Positions 45,753 to 55,400 are shown, numbered from the stretch's first letter. The stretch: DNA of 64,000 bases from Candidatus Saccharimonadota bacterium (GCA_009783305.1 WRHJ01000001.1:186001-250000), one strand, 5' to 3'. Notes: generated by a model not told the origin, from the sequence alone. Made by a program: numbers and translations.

Positions 45753-47444
45753 ATGAATAAAGATGTGATTTATATTGAACCAGAGGATGATATTACTGAC
45801 ATTTTAACTGGAGTCAAAGGCAGCAAGGCAAAAGTGGTAGCCCTGGTGCCGCCGAAAAAAGCAGGCGTGCTAAAAAGCGCCGTGAATTTCAAACTGTTGG
45901 CACGGACAGCAAGAGAAACTGAAAAGGCAGTGGTATTGGTCACGTCTGATAGCGCGCTATTAAAGTTAGCGGCAACGGCCGGAATACCGGTGGCAAAAAA
46001 TTTACAGACTCGGCCGGAGGTGCCGACCAATGCTGTACCTGCGGAAGAAACTGAGCCAGAAAGTGACGTGATTGACGGCGAGGAAGCGGCAGCGGTGACA
46101 AAGTCTGAGAAAAAAGCGATCAAAGTGGATGAAGAGTCGGTGGTGGAATCGGTTGATTTAAGTGAAGATGGCGAAGCAGCTACCGAAGAGGAAGCGGATG
46201 ACAAAAAGAAATCAAAAAAGAAGAAGTCGGCGGTGCCAAATTTTGATAAGTATCGAAAGTTTATCATTATGGGGATTGTCGGGGTAGTGCTGATTGTCGG
46301 TCTTTTGCTTTGGGCGCTGGTGTTTGCGCCGGCGGCAACGATTATGGTGACTGTGCGCACGACGGCGCGGTCGTTTTCGGAGGCGGTGTCGTTCACGACT
46401 AATGAAGCTAAAGAAGATTCGTTGGGCGGGGTGTTCTTGTTGGATGAGCAAAAAGTGACGAAACAGTCTTCGGTGGAATTTGAAGCGACGGGGGAAGTGG
46501 ATAAAGGGAACAAAGCTACAGGGACGTTAACCCTGAAGCGAACGACGGTGAATTCGATACCTTTAAGCGCTATAACTGTGGCAAAAGGTACTAAATTTAC
46601 TCAAGGCGGGCGAGTATACATCACGACTGAGGCGACAGAATTGGCGAGACTAGACAGCACTAACACGAGTTGTACTTCTACTTGTTCGTTTACCGTGCCC
46701 GGAGTAGATACGGCCACCGTGAAAGTTGAAGCCGAAGTTCCAGGCACGGAATCCAATACTACTTCTTCATTAGGCTGGTCAGGGGCCGGCAGCGGGTATT
46801 CTATTTCGGGTGCAAACGTGAGTGGGGGGACGAGTAAGATGGTGAGAGTAGTGTCGGCGACAGATGTGGCAAAGGCAAAAGAAAAGTTGGAATCGGTCAG
46901 TGCGGCGGATGGCCGGGCGGAACTGCTGGCGGACTTCCCGGTGGGATTGTTGCCAATTGCAGTGAGCTTCAGATCGGAGACAGGCGATCCGGTGTCAACA
47001 CCGGCAGTTGGTGAAGAGGTGGGCGAAGACGTGACGCCAAAGTTAGTGGCGAAGACGACCTTTGTAATGTATGGCGTGGATCGGGTAAGGATTTCTGAAT
47101 ATATTGAGGAGCGAACCAAGCAAGCTATTAGCGGCGAGGCTGGCCAGATGGTGCATTCGACAGGAGTGAGTGATAACGCAGATGAGAATAAGGCGTTTAT
47201 AGAATCATTTCGGGAATTAGGTGAGGGATTTACGGGCAGATTAAAATCAGTGGCGAAGGTGGGTCCGGAAGTGACTGACCAGATGGTGATGGATAAATCT
47301 TTGGGGCGGAAGATTGGCGAAGTGCAGAGTTTATTGAAATCAATTAACGGAGTGAGCAAGGTGCAGGTTGAGACCCCGTTCTTTTGGGTGAGTTCGATAC
47401 CGGATGATATTAATAAAGTGACAGTTGAAATCACGGTAGAGTAA
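45753..47444 (+). CDS. CPR-type membrane protein with Rossmann-like N-domain and extracellular beta domains
   Basis: About 563 residues. The N-terminal cytoplasmic domain (1-95) has alternating strands and helices with VVALVPPKKAGVL and AVVLVTSDSALLKLA. A long acidic/Lys linker follows, then a TM (about 172-196) and an extracellular beta-rich part with GTLTLKRTT, VAKGTKFTQGG and a Cys pair (TSCTSTCSF). Proteins of this layout are common in CPR genomes and are sometimes annotated as baseplate J-like. The function is unknown; membrane/wall assembly is a guess from the neighbouring hydrolases. The following fusion gene starts 1 nt after its stop. Confidence 0.75.
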   Translation: MNKDVIYIEPEDDITDILTGVKGSKAKVVALVPPKKAGVLKSAVNFKLLARTARETEKAVVLVTSDSALLKLAATAGIPVAKNLQTRPEVPTNAVPAEETEPESDVIDGEEAAAVTKSEKKAIKVDEESVVESVDLSEDGEAATEEEADDKKKSKKKKSAVPNFDKYRKFIIMGIVGVVLIVGLLLWALVFAPAATIMVTVRTTARSFSEAVSFTTNEAKEDSLGGVFLLDEQKVTKQSSVEFEATGEVDKGNKATGTLTLKRTTVNSIPLSAITVAKGTKFTQGGRVYITTEATELARLDSTNTSCTSTCSFTVPGVDTATVKVEAEVPGTESNTTSSLGWSGAGSGYSISGANVSGGTSKMVRVVSATDVAKAKEKLESVSAADGRAELLADFPVGLLPIAVSFRSETGDPVSTPAVGEEVGEDVTPKLVAKTTFVMYGVDRVRISEYIEERTKQAISGEAGQMVHSTGVSDNADENKAFIESFRELGEGFTGRLKSVAKVGPEVTDQMVMDKSLGRKIGEVQSLLKSINGVSKVQVETPFFWVSSIPDDINKVTVEITVE

Positions 47445-47445
47445 G

Positions 47446-49224
47446 ATGAAATTAGTTGCTTTAGACGTTGGTGAGAAACGGATTGGGGTCGCAACAGCAG
47501 ATAGTTCAGTGAAGATTGCGGTGCCGCGCGGTACGGTAGATGTGGATGGTGACGAATTGATGATGCTTGCGAAGATTGTGCAAGATGAAGGCGCGAAACA
47601 CCTGATAATTGGATTGCCGCGTAATGCGCAAGGCGAAGAGACGGCGCAATCACGAGCAGTGCGGGCGTTTGCAGCGGCGTTGCAAGGATATTTTGTGAAG
47701 CAAAAAATGGAACGGCCGTTGGTAAAATTTCAGGATGAGTCTTTGACTTCGGTGATGGCAGAAGAGCGATTGGGTTCGAAAAAGCGCAAGAAACGCCGCC
47801 AAAAAGCGGATGTAGATAGCGAGGCGGCAACGATTATTTTGCAAGATTTTTTGAATAGTTTTGGTGGAGAGCAGTCTTTTCCTGTTGAGGCGAAAAAAAA
47901 GCCCAAAACAAAGAATAAGGTGAAGCATAAGGTTTTTAAAGTTTTTGCTATGGTCGTCGGGCTGCTGATTGTGGCGTCAATAGCGGCGATTACGTGGTAC
48001 AAAGATATGCTGAGACCGGTGGATCCGGATAATTGCCAAAGCGAGAGATGTGAGACGCAGAGTTTTGTGGTGCTGGAAGGGGAATCAGTGGAGAGAGTGG
48101 CGAATAGTTTGGAAACTCAAGGGTTAATTAGATCGGAGCTGGCTTTTCGAATATTCCTGAAGCTGGAGAGGAAAGAAAGCGATCTGAAGGCGGGGGTATA
48201 TACATTAAACAGTGGGATGGAAACAGCAGAGGTGGCAAGAGTGCTGAGCGAGGGGTCGAAAGTGCGCAGTTTCAAAATAGAAGTGTTGCCGGGCGAGAGT
48301 TTGAATAGGGTGAAACAGACTCTGATTGGGATAGGATACGATAGGGTGGCCGTGGATGAGGCATTTGCGCGGGATTATCAGCATGAATTTTGGGGTGCGG
48401 GGATGAAGGTGGAGAACTTTTTGTATGCTGGGAGCTATGATGTAGGGGTAGATCAAAAAGTGGAAGATTTTGTGCAAATAATGCTGGGACGACTGGCGGG
48501 AATAAGCGTGGAGTATAGGGTACGGGAAAAATTTGCTGAAATAGAGCTGGACTATTGGCAAGGTTTTGATCTGGCGGCGCGGGTGAGAGTGGAGGTGGGA
48601 GGGGTGTCAGAGCGGGCGATGAAGGAAACTGCTCGAGCGGCGGAATTAATAAGGGCGGGTGATACCAATGGGAAGACAGGGGTGGCGGTGGATTTTTATG
48701 CGTTGATGGGGACAGCCTATTGGGAGAGTCACTTGCCTTTTGTGTCGGCAGGAGATTATGCGGGATGGCTGGAAGTGTATGGAGAGTTAGCGCAGGAAGT
48801 GGGGACGAAATACGGGATTCCTTATGAGGCAATTTTGGCGCAAAGCATATTGGAGTCGAGTTGGGGGCGGAGTAAGCTGGCCTATAAGTATTTTAACTTT
48901 TTTGGGATCAAGTATGCGAATATGCCGAAAGATCCAAGTGTGGCGCCGAGCGGCAGCGTGAATATGCAGACTTGGGAAGAATATGAGCCGGGAGTGTCTA
49001 CAACTATACAGGCAGATTTTGCAGTTTGGGATTCTAAGAGTAAAGGATTTCATGCTTATGGAGCTTGGATTACCGGGCAAAGCCGATATAAAGAAGCGCT
49101 GCGTTATCCGCATGATCCGATCCGCTATATCGAGGAGTTAAAGAGGGCTGGTTATGCGACTGATGCTAATTATGTGGAAATACTGGTGAAGATAATTGAA
49201 GCTTTGCAGGCGGTAAAGGATTAA
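47446..49224 (+). CDS. Fusion: RuvX resolvase - TM - degenerate MltG - GH73 glucosaminidase
   Basis: The 592-residue protein joins three modules. Residues 1-135 are RuvX/YqgF, with conserved acidic sites in ALDVGEKRIGVA, LIIGLPRNAQGEE, FQDESLTSVMAEERL and DVDSEAATIIL. A Lys-rich linker and TM (about 165-185) follow. Residues about 200-430 resemble MltG/YceG (LysM-like VLEGESVERVANSLE, VENFLYAGSYDV), but the catalytic Glu of the ASI-EKE motif appears as Arg (AARVRVEVGG). Residues about 440-590 are a GH73-type glucosaminidase (AILAQSILESSWGRSKLAYKYFNFFG). The topology allows a cytoplasmic resolvase and an outside wall hydrolase. ruvX and mltG are adjacent in many bacteria, so gene fusion is plausible. 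Confidence 0.85.
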   Translation: MKLVALDVGEKRIGVATADSSVKIAVPRGTVDVDGDELMMLAKIVQDEGAKHLIIGLPRNAQGEETAQSRAVRAFAAALQGYFVKQKMERPLVKFQDESLTSVMAEERLGSKKRKKRRQKADVDSEAATIILQDFLNSFGGEQSFPVEAKKKPKTKNKVKHKVFKVFAMVVGLLIVASIAAITWYKDMLRPVDPDNCQSERCETQSFVVLEGESVERVANSLETQGLIRSELAFRIFLKLERKESDLKAGVYTLNSGMETAEVARVLSEGSKVRSFKIEVLPGESLNRVKQTLIGIGYDRVAVDEAFARDYQHEFWGAGMKVENFLYAGSYDVGVDQKVEDFVQIMLGRLAGISVEYRVREKFAEIELDYWQGFDLAARVRVEVGGVSERAMKETARAAELIRAGDTNGKTGVAVDFYALMGTAYWESHLPFVSAGDYAGWLEVYGELAQEVGTKYGIPYEAILAQSILESSWGRSKLAYKYFNFFGIKYANMPKDPSVAPSGSVNMQTWEEYEPGVSTTIQADFAVWDSKSKGFHAYGAWITGQSRYKEALRYPHDPIRYIEELKRAGYATDANYVEILVKIIEALQAVKD

Positions 49225-49243
49225 CTTAATAGGTGATTTATGG

Positions 49244-49249
49244 TATAAT
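49244..49249 (+). promoter_or_regulatory. Extended -10 of the LysM/CHAP gene
   Basis: TGG-TATAAT, followed by a 20-nt leader with AAGGGTGAT before the ATG at 49270. Confidence 0.6.
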
Positions 49250-49269
49250 AAGAATAAGGGTGATCTCTT

Positions 49270-50424
49270 ATGAAAGATAAGAAAAGCAGAAATTCGAAGA
49301 TTCGGGGGTTTATGGGACGGTTTTTCCCTTACATCGCGCTATTTGCGATTATTTTGACGGTGATGATTGTGGGCTCACAAGATGAGCAGAAAATGTCTAT
49401 ATCGAGCACGGTGCTGAACGTGATCAATGATACTAGCTTTAAGGTGACGACGGATCAGCTGTCGGAATCATTTATTGTGGCGGAAACGGCGAATATTTTT
49501 AATCTGCCATCAGCGAACTCGATTGGCGAAAACTTTGTGTCGATTGCAATACGCTACACGATGACGGGCGGGGTTGACAGCGGTATTATTGAAAAACCCA
49601 ACATTATTGATACTTCAAATTTGTCGCGAGGCATTTTAACTTACATAGTAGAAGCAGGCGATAACTTGCCGGCCATTGCGGCGCGGTTCGGTTTGAGTTC
49701 AACGCAAATTCGCTGGAGCAACAATATGAAGAACGAGACCATTGCAATTGGTCAGAAATTATTCTTGCCGTCGGTGCCGGGCATTTTATATACAGTGCGA
49801 AACGGCGATACGCTTGAAGGCATTGCGGAAAAATATCAGTCTAATGCGTCTCAGATCAAGACGCTAAATGATTTGGAAATTTCGGGATTGGTGGTGGGGC
49901 AGACAATCATTTTACCGAACGGGATACTGCCGGAAAAGGAACGTCCAGAATACGTACCACCGGCACCGGCGCCAACTTATACATTTAACTTGTCGGATTC
50001 TGGAGTGCGTCATAATATGCGCGAGATTGGCAGCTATAGCTATTGGCGCTATACGGTGACTCCAGGTGCCAGGTGGATGGGGAATCCGTCAAGCGAGGGG
50101 CAATGTACGTGGTTTGCATGGTGGTGGCGCCGTAATTATATGCCGGAAAATTATTGGTTGCCGACCGGCGTGATTGGCAATGCGCGCGACTGGGTGACGA
50201 GGTTGCGTTCGAGATATTTGGTAAATCAGTATCCGGCCTATGGTGCAGTAGTTCAGACTCGCACTAGCAACTGGGGGCACGTGGCTGTAGTGACAAATGT
50301 GGTTGAGGGTGAGTATATTTTGATACAAGAAATGAACTGGAATTATCAACCGTATAGGGTATACGAATCGCGCATTTATTGGGCAGATGCTCTAAAGTTT
50401 GTGTATATCCATGGAAGGTATTAA
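49270..50424 (+). CDS. Membrane-anchored LysM-CHAP peptidoglycan hydrolase
   Basis: The 384-residue protein has a TM (about 18-38), two LysM repeats (YIVEAGDNLPAIAARFG, about 117-160; YTVRNGDTLEGIAEKY, about 168-212), a Pro linker and a CHAP domain. CHAP residues are Cys in EGQCTWFAWWWRR (about 280), His in NWGHVAVV (about 338) and Glu/Asn in IQEMNWN. CHAP enzymes are amidases or endopeptidases that cut peptidoglycan. It lies between the GH73 fusion and obg, and its stop TAA shares one base with the obg ATG. Confidence 0.92.
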   Translation: MKDKKSRNSKIRGFMGRFFPYIALFAIILTVMIVGSQDEQKMSISSTVLNVINDTSFKVTTDQLSESFIVAETANIFNLPSANSIGENFVSIAIRYTMTGGVDSGIIEKPNIIDTSNLSRGILTYIVEAGDNLPAIAARFGLSSTQIRWSNNMKNETIAIGQKLFLPSVPGILYTVRNGDTLEGIAEKYQSNASQIKTLNDLEISGLVVGQTIILPNGILPEKERPEYVPPAPAPTYTFNLSDSGVRHNMREIGSYSYWRYTVTPGARWMGNPSSEGQCTWFAWWWRRNYMPENYWLPTGVIGNARDWVTRLRSRYLVNQYPAYGAVVQTRTSNWGHVAVVTNVVEGEYILIQEMNWNYQPYRVYESRIYWADALKFVYIHGRY

Positions 50425-51839
50425 TGTTCGTTGACACCGCGAAGATTTTTGTTCAAGCCGGAAAAGGTGGGGATGGCGCAGTGTCGTTTCGGCATGAGAT
50501 TTATGTGCCAAAGGGCGGACCAGATGGGGGGGATGGCGGCAAGGGCGGCGATGTGATATTCAGGGCCAGTAAAGATTGTAATACGCTGATTGATTTTCGG
50601 TATCAGCCAGAGTTGAGGGCGAAAGATGGTAAAAATGGTGCGAAACGACAGGCGGCGGGGCGAAGCGGCGAGGATCTGATTGTGGAAGTGCCGATTGGCA
50701 CAGTCGTGAAGCGTGATGGCGAAATAGTAGCAGATTTGGTGGAAGATGGTCAGGAAGAGATTGCGGCGAAGGGTGGTGATGGCGGACGTGGCAATGCACA
50801 TTTTAAGTCATCGACGCGACAAGCTCCGAAGATTGCGGAAGTGGGCGAGCCAGGCGAGAGCTTTGAAGCAGAATTAGAATTGAAACTGCTGGCGGATGTG
50901 GGATTGATTGGTTTTCCTAATGCTGGCAAGTCGACGTTTTTGTCGGTAGTGAGTAATGCTACACCGAAGGTAGCGGATTATCCATTTACGACTTTGACGC
51001 CGAGTTTGGGTGTAGCGACAATTGACGAGCAAGATATTTTGATTGCGGATATTCCCGGGTTGATTGAGGGAGCGTCCGAGGGTAAAGGTTTGGGAGATAA
51101 GTTTTTGCGGCACGTGGAACGCAATCAGATTTTATTGCATCTGATTGATGTATATGTCGACGATGCGGGCGAGGCGTACCGGACGATTCGTAAAGAACTG
51201 GCAAATTATTCGCACGATTTGGCGCAGCGACCAGAAATTGTGGCCCTGACCAAAGTTGAGGGGGTAGATCAAGAAATTGTTGATATGCAGATGGCGAGTA
51301 TTTTGAGCGTGAATCCGGAAGCGGAGATTTATGCGATTTCTGCGTCGGCACATGATGGATTGACTGAACTGCTACGAGCATTGAAGGAGAAACTAGCTCA
51401 AATTCATCTTTCAGAAGACACTTTGCGTGCGCGCCCGTCTTCACGGGGCGCAGGCGCTAGCGTTCGGCTGGAAGTAGATGGCCAGCGGCCATCTCTTCCA
51501 CAGCTTCTTCAAGATGAACTTGAGCCAGCTTCTCGCCCCTCTTCCACAGCTTCTTCAGAACTACCATCTGAGTCTGCTGATTTACCGGTTATTACTTTGA
51601 CTAAAAACAAAGTTGGGAAGTCATTTAAGGTGACGAGAGAAGATGATAAGTTCGTGGTGACCGGGGAGAAGATTGAGAAGTTTGCGCGGAAGACAGACTA
51701 CGGAAATTATGATTCGTTGAATCGCTTGCGGGATATTATGAAGAAGATGGGGATTCGGGGCGAATTGACAAATCAGGGTGCCCTGCCCGATTCAATGATT
51801 GAGATCGCTGGACACGAATTTACTTTGATGGAGCAATAA
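50424..51839 (+). CDS. obg: GTPase Obg with OCT domain and an in-frame palindromic insertion
   Basis: 471 residues from the ATG at 50424 (GGAAGG 5 nt upstream). The Gly-rich Obg fold (1-158) is followed by a G domain with GFPNAGKST (about 166), DIPGLIEGASEGKG (about 212) and LTKVEGVD (about 275, in place of NKxD). The C-terminal OCT domain is at about 400-471 (KVTREDDKFVVTGEKIEKF). Obg assists 50S assembly and stringent responses. Between G and OCT domains, about 50 residues (ARPSSRGAGASVRLEVD and Ser/Pro-rich sequence) are encoded by a stretch with two strong hairpins and a 19-bp direct repeat. This looks inserted. Confidence 0.95.
   Translation: MFVDTAKIFVQAGKGGDGAVSFRHEIYVPKGGPDGGDGGKGGDVIFRASKDCNTLIDFRYQPELRAKDGKNGAKRQAAGRSGEDLIVEVPIGTVVKRDGEIVADLVEDGQEEIAAKGGDGGRGNAHFKSSTRQAPKIAEVGEPGESFEAELELKLLADVGLIGFPNAGKSTFLSVVSNATPKVADYPFTTLTPSLGVATIDEQDILIADIPGLIEGASEGKGLGDKFLRHVERNQILLHLIDVYVDDAGEAYRTIRKELANYSHDLAQRPEIVALTKVEGVDQEIVDMQMASILSVNPEAEIYAISASAHDGLTELLRALKEKLAQIHLSEDTLRARPSSRGAGASVRLEVDGQRPSLPQLLQDELEPASRPSSTASSELPSESADLPVITLTKNKVGKSFKVTREDDKFVVTGEKIEKFARKTDYGNYDSLNRLRDIMKKMGIRGELTNQGALPDSMIEIAGHEFTLMEQ
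51431..51557. repeat. Palindromic/direct-repeat insertion inside obg
   Basis: Hairpin 1 (51431-51451) is GCGCCCGT / ACGGGGCGC. Hairpin 2 (51470-51499) is GGAAG-T-AGATGGCC, loop AGC, GGCCATCTCTTCC, a 13-bp stem with one bulge. The direct repeat CTCTTCCACAGCTTCTTCA occurs at 51493-51511 and 51539-51557, a period of 46 bp. Confidence 0.75.
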
Positions 51840-51840
51840 A

Positions 51841-51870
51841 AAAATAACCTCGCCGGAGCGAGGTTATTTT
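51841..51870. terminator. Bidirectional terminator between obg and the RRM gene
   Basis: A perfect 13-bp stem (AAAATAACCTCGC / GCGAGGTTATTTT) with loop CGGA. Confidence 0.9.
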
Positions 51871-51879
51871 AGTAGACGA

Positions 51880-52131
51880 TTAGTCTTTTGGTCGAGCAAT
51901 GCTGACCGTGATTTGACGCCCGTCAAGCTCTTTGCCATTGAGAGTATCAACAGCTTTTTTGTTGTTAGCTTCGTCAGCAAATTCGACGAAACCAAAACCG
52001 CGGCTTTTATGGGTGTCCCGGTCGGTGACAACGCGAGCGCTGGCCACTTCACCAATGGTCTCAAAGAATTCTTTGAGGCTGGCGTCAGTGGTAGCCCAAG
52101 CGAGCGAACCGACAAATAGATTTTGTGCCAT
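51880..52131 (-). CDS. RRM-domain RNA-binding protein
   Basis: The 83-residue protein is essentially one RNA recognition motif, with RNP2 LFVGSL (residues 5-10) and RNP1 RGFGFVEF (44-51). Such single-RRM proteins are frequent in cyanobacteria and CPR and bind RNA, often in cold response. The leader is about 72 nt with AAAAGGAAAAG before the ATG, and a TATAAT -10 lies at 52210-52215. A longer leader than most genes here may allow post-transcriptional control. Confidence 0.93.
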   Translation of the reverse strand: MAQNLFVGSLAWATTDASLKEFFETIGEVASARVVTDRDTHKSRGFGFVEFADEANNKKAVDTLNGKELDGRQITVSIARPKD

Positions 52132-52209
52132 ATCTTTTCCTTTTTAACAATTTTCAGTTCGACCATGACTCATCTTTGTTTAGGAGAAGACATCACACTG
52201 AACGCTACC

Positions 52210-52215
52210 ATTATA
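52210..52215 (-). promoter_or_regulatory. RRM gene -10 box
   Basis: TATAAT on the minus strand, 78 nt before the start codon. No convincing -35. Confidence 0.5.
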
Positions 52216-52249
52216 TCATATTTTTATGTTTTCTAATAAAATTCAAGTC

Positions 52250-52278
52250 TTTACAAATTAGGATAAGCATGATACTAT
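52250..52278 (+). promoter_or_regulatory. Promoter of candidate ncRNA
   Basis: TTTACA (52250-52255), 17 bp, TACTAT (52273-52278), with TG one base before the -10 (extended -10). Confidence 0.5.
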
Positions 52279-52284
52279 AGAGGT

Positions 52285-52436
52285 AAGCTGGTACGCTTCA
52301 CAGGGGTTCCACTGAAATGTGGACAGTGTGGAGACTAGATACAAAACAAAAACAGCGGATTAAAACAAGCCAATGTGCCCCAGGGTGGGCGCGGATCAGC
52401 GAAACCGGACCGACAAAATCGGTCCGGTTTGGTTTT
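52285..52436 (+). ncRNA. Candidate stand-alone small RNA, about 150 nt
   Basis: The 316-nt spacer 52132-52447 contains, on the plus strand, a promoter-like pair, about 115 nt without a convincing ORF, and a very strong terminator. Possible structure: a closing stem between GCTG-CGC near the 5' end (52288-52297) and GCG-CAGC near 52391-52400, an inner hairpin TCCACTG/CAGTG..GGA around 52308-52333, and GCCC/GGGC near 52377-52390. It does not match tmRNA, SRP RNA or RNase P RNA as I know them. A 6S-like role is possible but not supported by motifs. Confidence 0.5.
52402..52436 (+). terminator. Terminator of the candidate ncRNA
   Basis: A perfect 12-bp stem (AAACCGGACCGA / TCGGTCCGGTTT) with loop CAAAA, followed by GGTTTT. 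It may also end the convergent protease gene. Confidence 0.8.
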
Positions 52437-52447
52437 GAGATGGGTTT

Positions 52448-55400
52448 TTATTTTTTGAACAACAAGCTTGCAGAGTGGGTAGATTTGGCGGTATCTTTGG
52501 CAGTGGCCGTAGCTTTGATGATATGATCTCCCGCTTTGGTGTCTTGTCCTTTAATCTGGATATCGCAAGCACCGTTTTTGGGATTATCGCAAGTAGCTAC
52601 TAGCTTTTCGTCAATGAAGATTTCGATCTTGGCAATACCAGCCGAGTGAGAGGAGTTGATGGTAATCTTGGTGTTTCCGTTGGCCTTGAGGGTTTCGCCG
52701 TCTTTGATGCCGGAGATACTGACACTGGGCGGAACAGGCGAGGTGGTGCCACCGCCATTGCCGCCGCCAGTGTTGCCGCCGCCAGTGTTGGTCTTGGCAA
52801 TGATGAAGCTAACGTTCTGCTGGGCAGTCTTTTTACTATCGCCAGAGTGAGCGACTTTTATAACAACTGTATGGATACCATCGTTAACGTTAGGTGCGGT
52901 TACAGTAAAGGTTTGGGAGGCGCTGGCGCCAGGAGTTAGGGAGAGCGATTTAGATGATGGAGAAAAGGCGAATCCTTTGGTGCTGTTGTTGGACATGGCT
53001 GCAGTAATGTTGAAGTTGGCGTTGGTGCAATCTTGGCTGTCGTTATTTTTGACTGTAATGACATAGTCAATCTTGCCGCCTGGTTCGGCTTTACCGCTGG
53101 TGGGATTGACAGTAACGGTAGGATTATTGCGGACGCAAACTACTACAGGAGCAGAAACTGTGAAGCTGACATTTTGAGTGACCGAAGTACTATTGGCAGA
53201 ATTCGTGACCTTGAAGGACATGGTGTAAGTCCCATTGGCTATATTGGAAGGTGAAGTGACAGAGAAGGTTTGGGAGGAACTGGTAGCACCCGGATTGATA
53301 GACCAGCTTTTGGATGTAGGCGAGAAGTTGAAGCCAGACGCGCTGGAGCTAGGAGTGACAATATAGGTAATACTTTCACAATCTTGGCTATCGTTGCTCT
53401 TGACGGTGACTGAGTAGTCAATCTTGCCGCCAGGAGTGACTTTGCCGCTGGTGGGACTGATGGTGATGGTCGGGTTGTTGCGGGTGCAAACCTGGACTGG
53501 CTTTACTGCTGTATATGTCACACTCTGGGTGACTGCGTTGCTATTGGCGCTATTTGTAACCCTAAAGGTTATGGTGTAGTTGCCGTTCGCTAGACTTGAC
53601 GGCGAGGTTACAGAGAAGGTTTGGGAGGCGCTGGTGGCTCCTGGCGCTAAGGTCCAAGCTTTGCTAGTCGGAGAGTAGGTGAAACCAGAGGTACCAGAGC
53701 TAGGAGTGACCGTGTAGGTAGCGCTGGCACAAGCTGTGCTATCGTTATTCTTTACAGTAACTGCGTAGTCTACCTTGACGCCCGGGGCGGCACTGCCGCT
53801 GGTTGGGTTAATGGTGATAGTCGGGTTGTTACGGGTACAAACTGGAGCCGCCCCAGTAACAGTGTATGTTACGTTTTGATTCACTACGTTGCTATTGGCA
53901 TTGTTGGTAACTTTGAAAGTTATCGCATAGTTACCGGCAGCCAGACTTGACGGCGAGGTTACAGAGAAGGTTTGGGAGGCGCTGGTGGCTCCTGGCGCTA
54001 AGGTCCAAGCTTTGCTAGTCGGAGAGTAGGTGAAACCAGAAGTCGTGGAACTGGGATTTACCGTAAAGGTGGCGTTGGCGCATCCTGAACTATCGTTATT
54101 CTTGACCGTTACAGCGTAATCGATTTTACCGCCTGAGGTAGCGCTGCCGCTGGTTGGGTTGATGCTAATAGTTGGGTTGTTACGGGTACAAACTGGAGCT
54201 GGTCGTTCTACTGTATACGTCACATTTTGCGTGACTGCGTTGCTATTGGCGCTATTTGTAACTCTAAATGTAATCGTATAGTTCCCGTTAGCTATGGTAG
54301 AGGGCGAGGTGATAGAAAATGACTGAGAGGTGCCGGTGCTGCCTGGCGTAAGGGTCCAAGCTCGAGAAGTTGGAGAGAAAGTGAAGCCAGAAGTACTGGC
54401 CGAGGGCGTAACGGTATAGGTTGCGCTAGCACAGTCTTGGCTATCGTTGCTTTTGACGGTTACAGCGTAACTGATGGCCTTGCCTGGCTCGGCTTTGCCG
54501 CTGGCAGGGTTGATGGAAATGGTTGGGTTGTTACGGGTACAAACTGGGGTGGGTGGAGGAGTGACTGAATTGCCAAGTTTGATATTGAGCGTGGCCTTAT
54601 CTTGCGTGTAAGAAGTAACTTCAATAGAAAGATTGGGGTTGTTCGGATCAGTGAAGACCATGCCGGGACGAAGTCCGGTGGCACAGCGGATACAGACCTC
54701 GGCGCCAGGTAGAGTGCCAAGCGCGAAGAGATAGGAGAGAGAGTAGGTGGTACCAGAACCGACGCGGACAAAGACGCCGTTATAGTCGTCTTTGTAGGTG
54801 GCGGAAATACCGCTTTCTGCGCCAATCGGTTTGCGGAGTTCAATGTAGTAATAGTATGGCGCGGAACCATTGGGGCTGGTGGTGCTGGAAGGTCGAGTGA
54901 CGTTGTATGGCATTTGGATGCGGATAAGCTGGGTGCCGCTAGAAGCTGCCTCTGACGGATAAAGGTCATAAGTGCCGCTGGCGGTAACGGTTTTGACATT
55001 AGCGGCCGGTATCCAGCCGAGTTTAGATTTGTTGGTAGCACTGAAGTGAGGTGCAGGAGTACCGCGAGACGAGCTGTTACCCATGGCATCGTAGTAATCG
55101 CCGTATTCTATGAAGGAAGTACAATCCGTACCAGGATTGCCGAAGACGGTGGTTTGGCCACCTACTTTGCAGGTGTAACTGCGGGCAGCGTGGGATAGTC
55201 CCAAGTTATGTCCCATTTCGTGGACGGTGACCAATGCGCTAGTAGCGCCAATCTGCCAGATACTGGATCCACCGACTGAACCGCGGCCGGACCAACCGCA
55301 ACCGGATGAACCATTAATCATGACAATGACGTGCTGATAGCCGGTGATATTGAAGCCATCGGCGGCAGCGGCGGCTCTGCCTTGAGTATGCCAGCCAGAA

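Noticed and set aside
46601-47830. Long open frame (409 codons) on the minus strand opposite the 569-codon gene and the start of the RuvX fusion
   Set aside because: Low-complexity Ser/Thr/Pro translation antisense to well-supported genes; no ribosome binding site or family features.
48272-48832. Pro/Ser-rich minus-strand open frame opposite the MltG/GH73 part of the fusion
   Set aside because: Antisense shadow of a clear coding region with no supporting signals.
52285-52436. Identification of the ncRNA as tmRNA, SRP RNA or RNase P RNA
   Set aside because: Size and signature sequences (tag ORF, GGAAG-type SRP loop, P RNA core) do not fit.
52317-52526. Small plus-strand ORF starting inside the candidate ncRNA
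   Set aside because: It runs through the terminator hairpin and into the antisense of the protease gene; no ribosome binding site.
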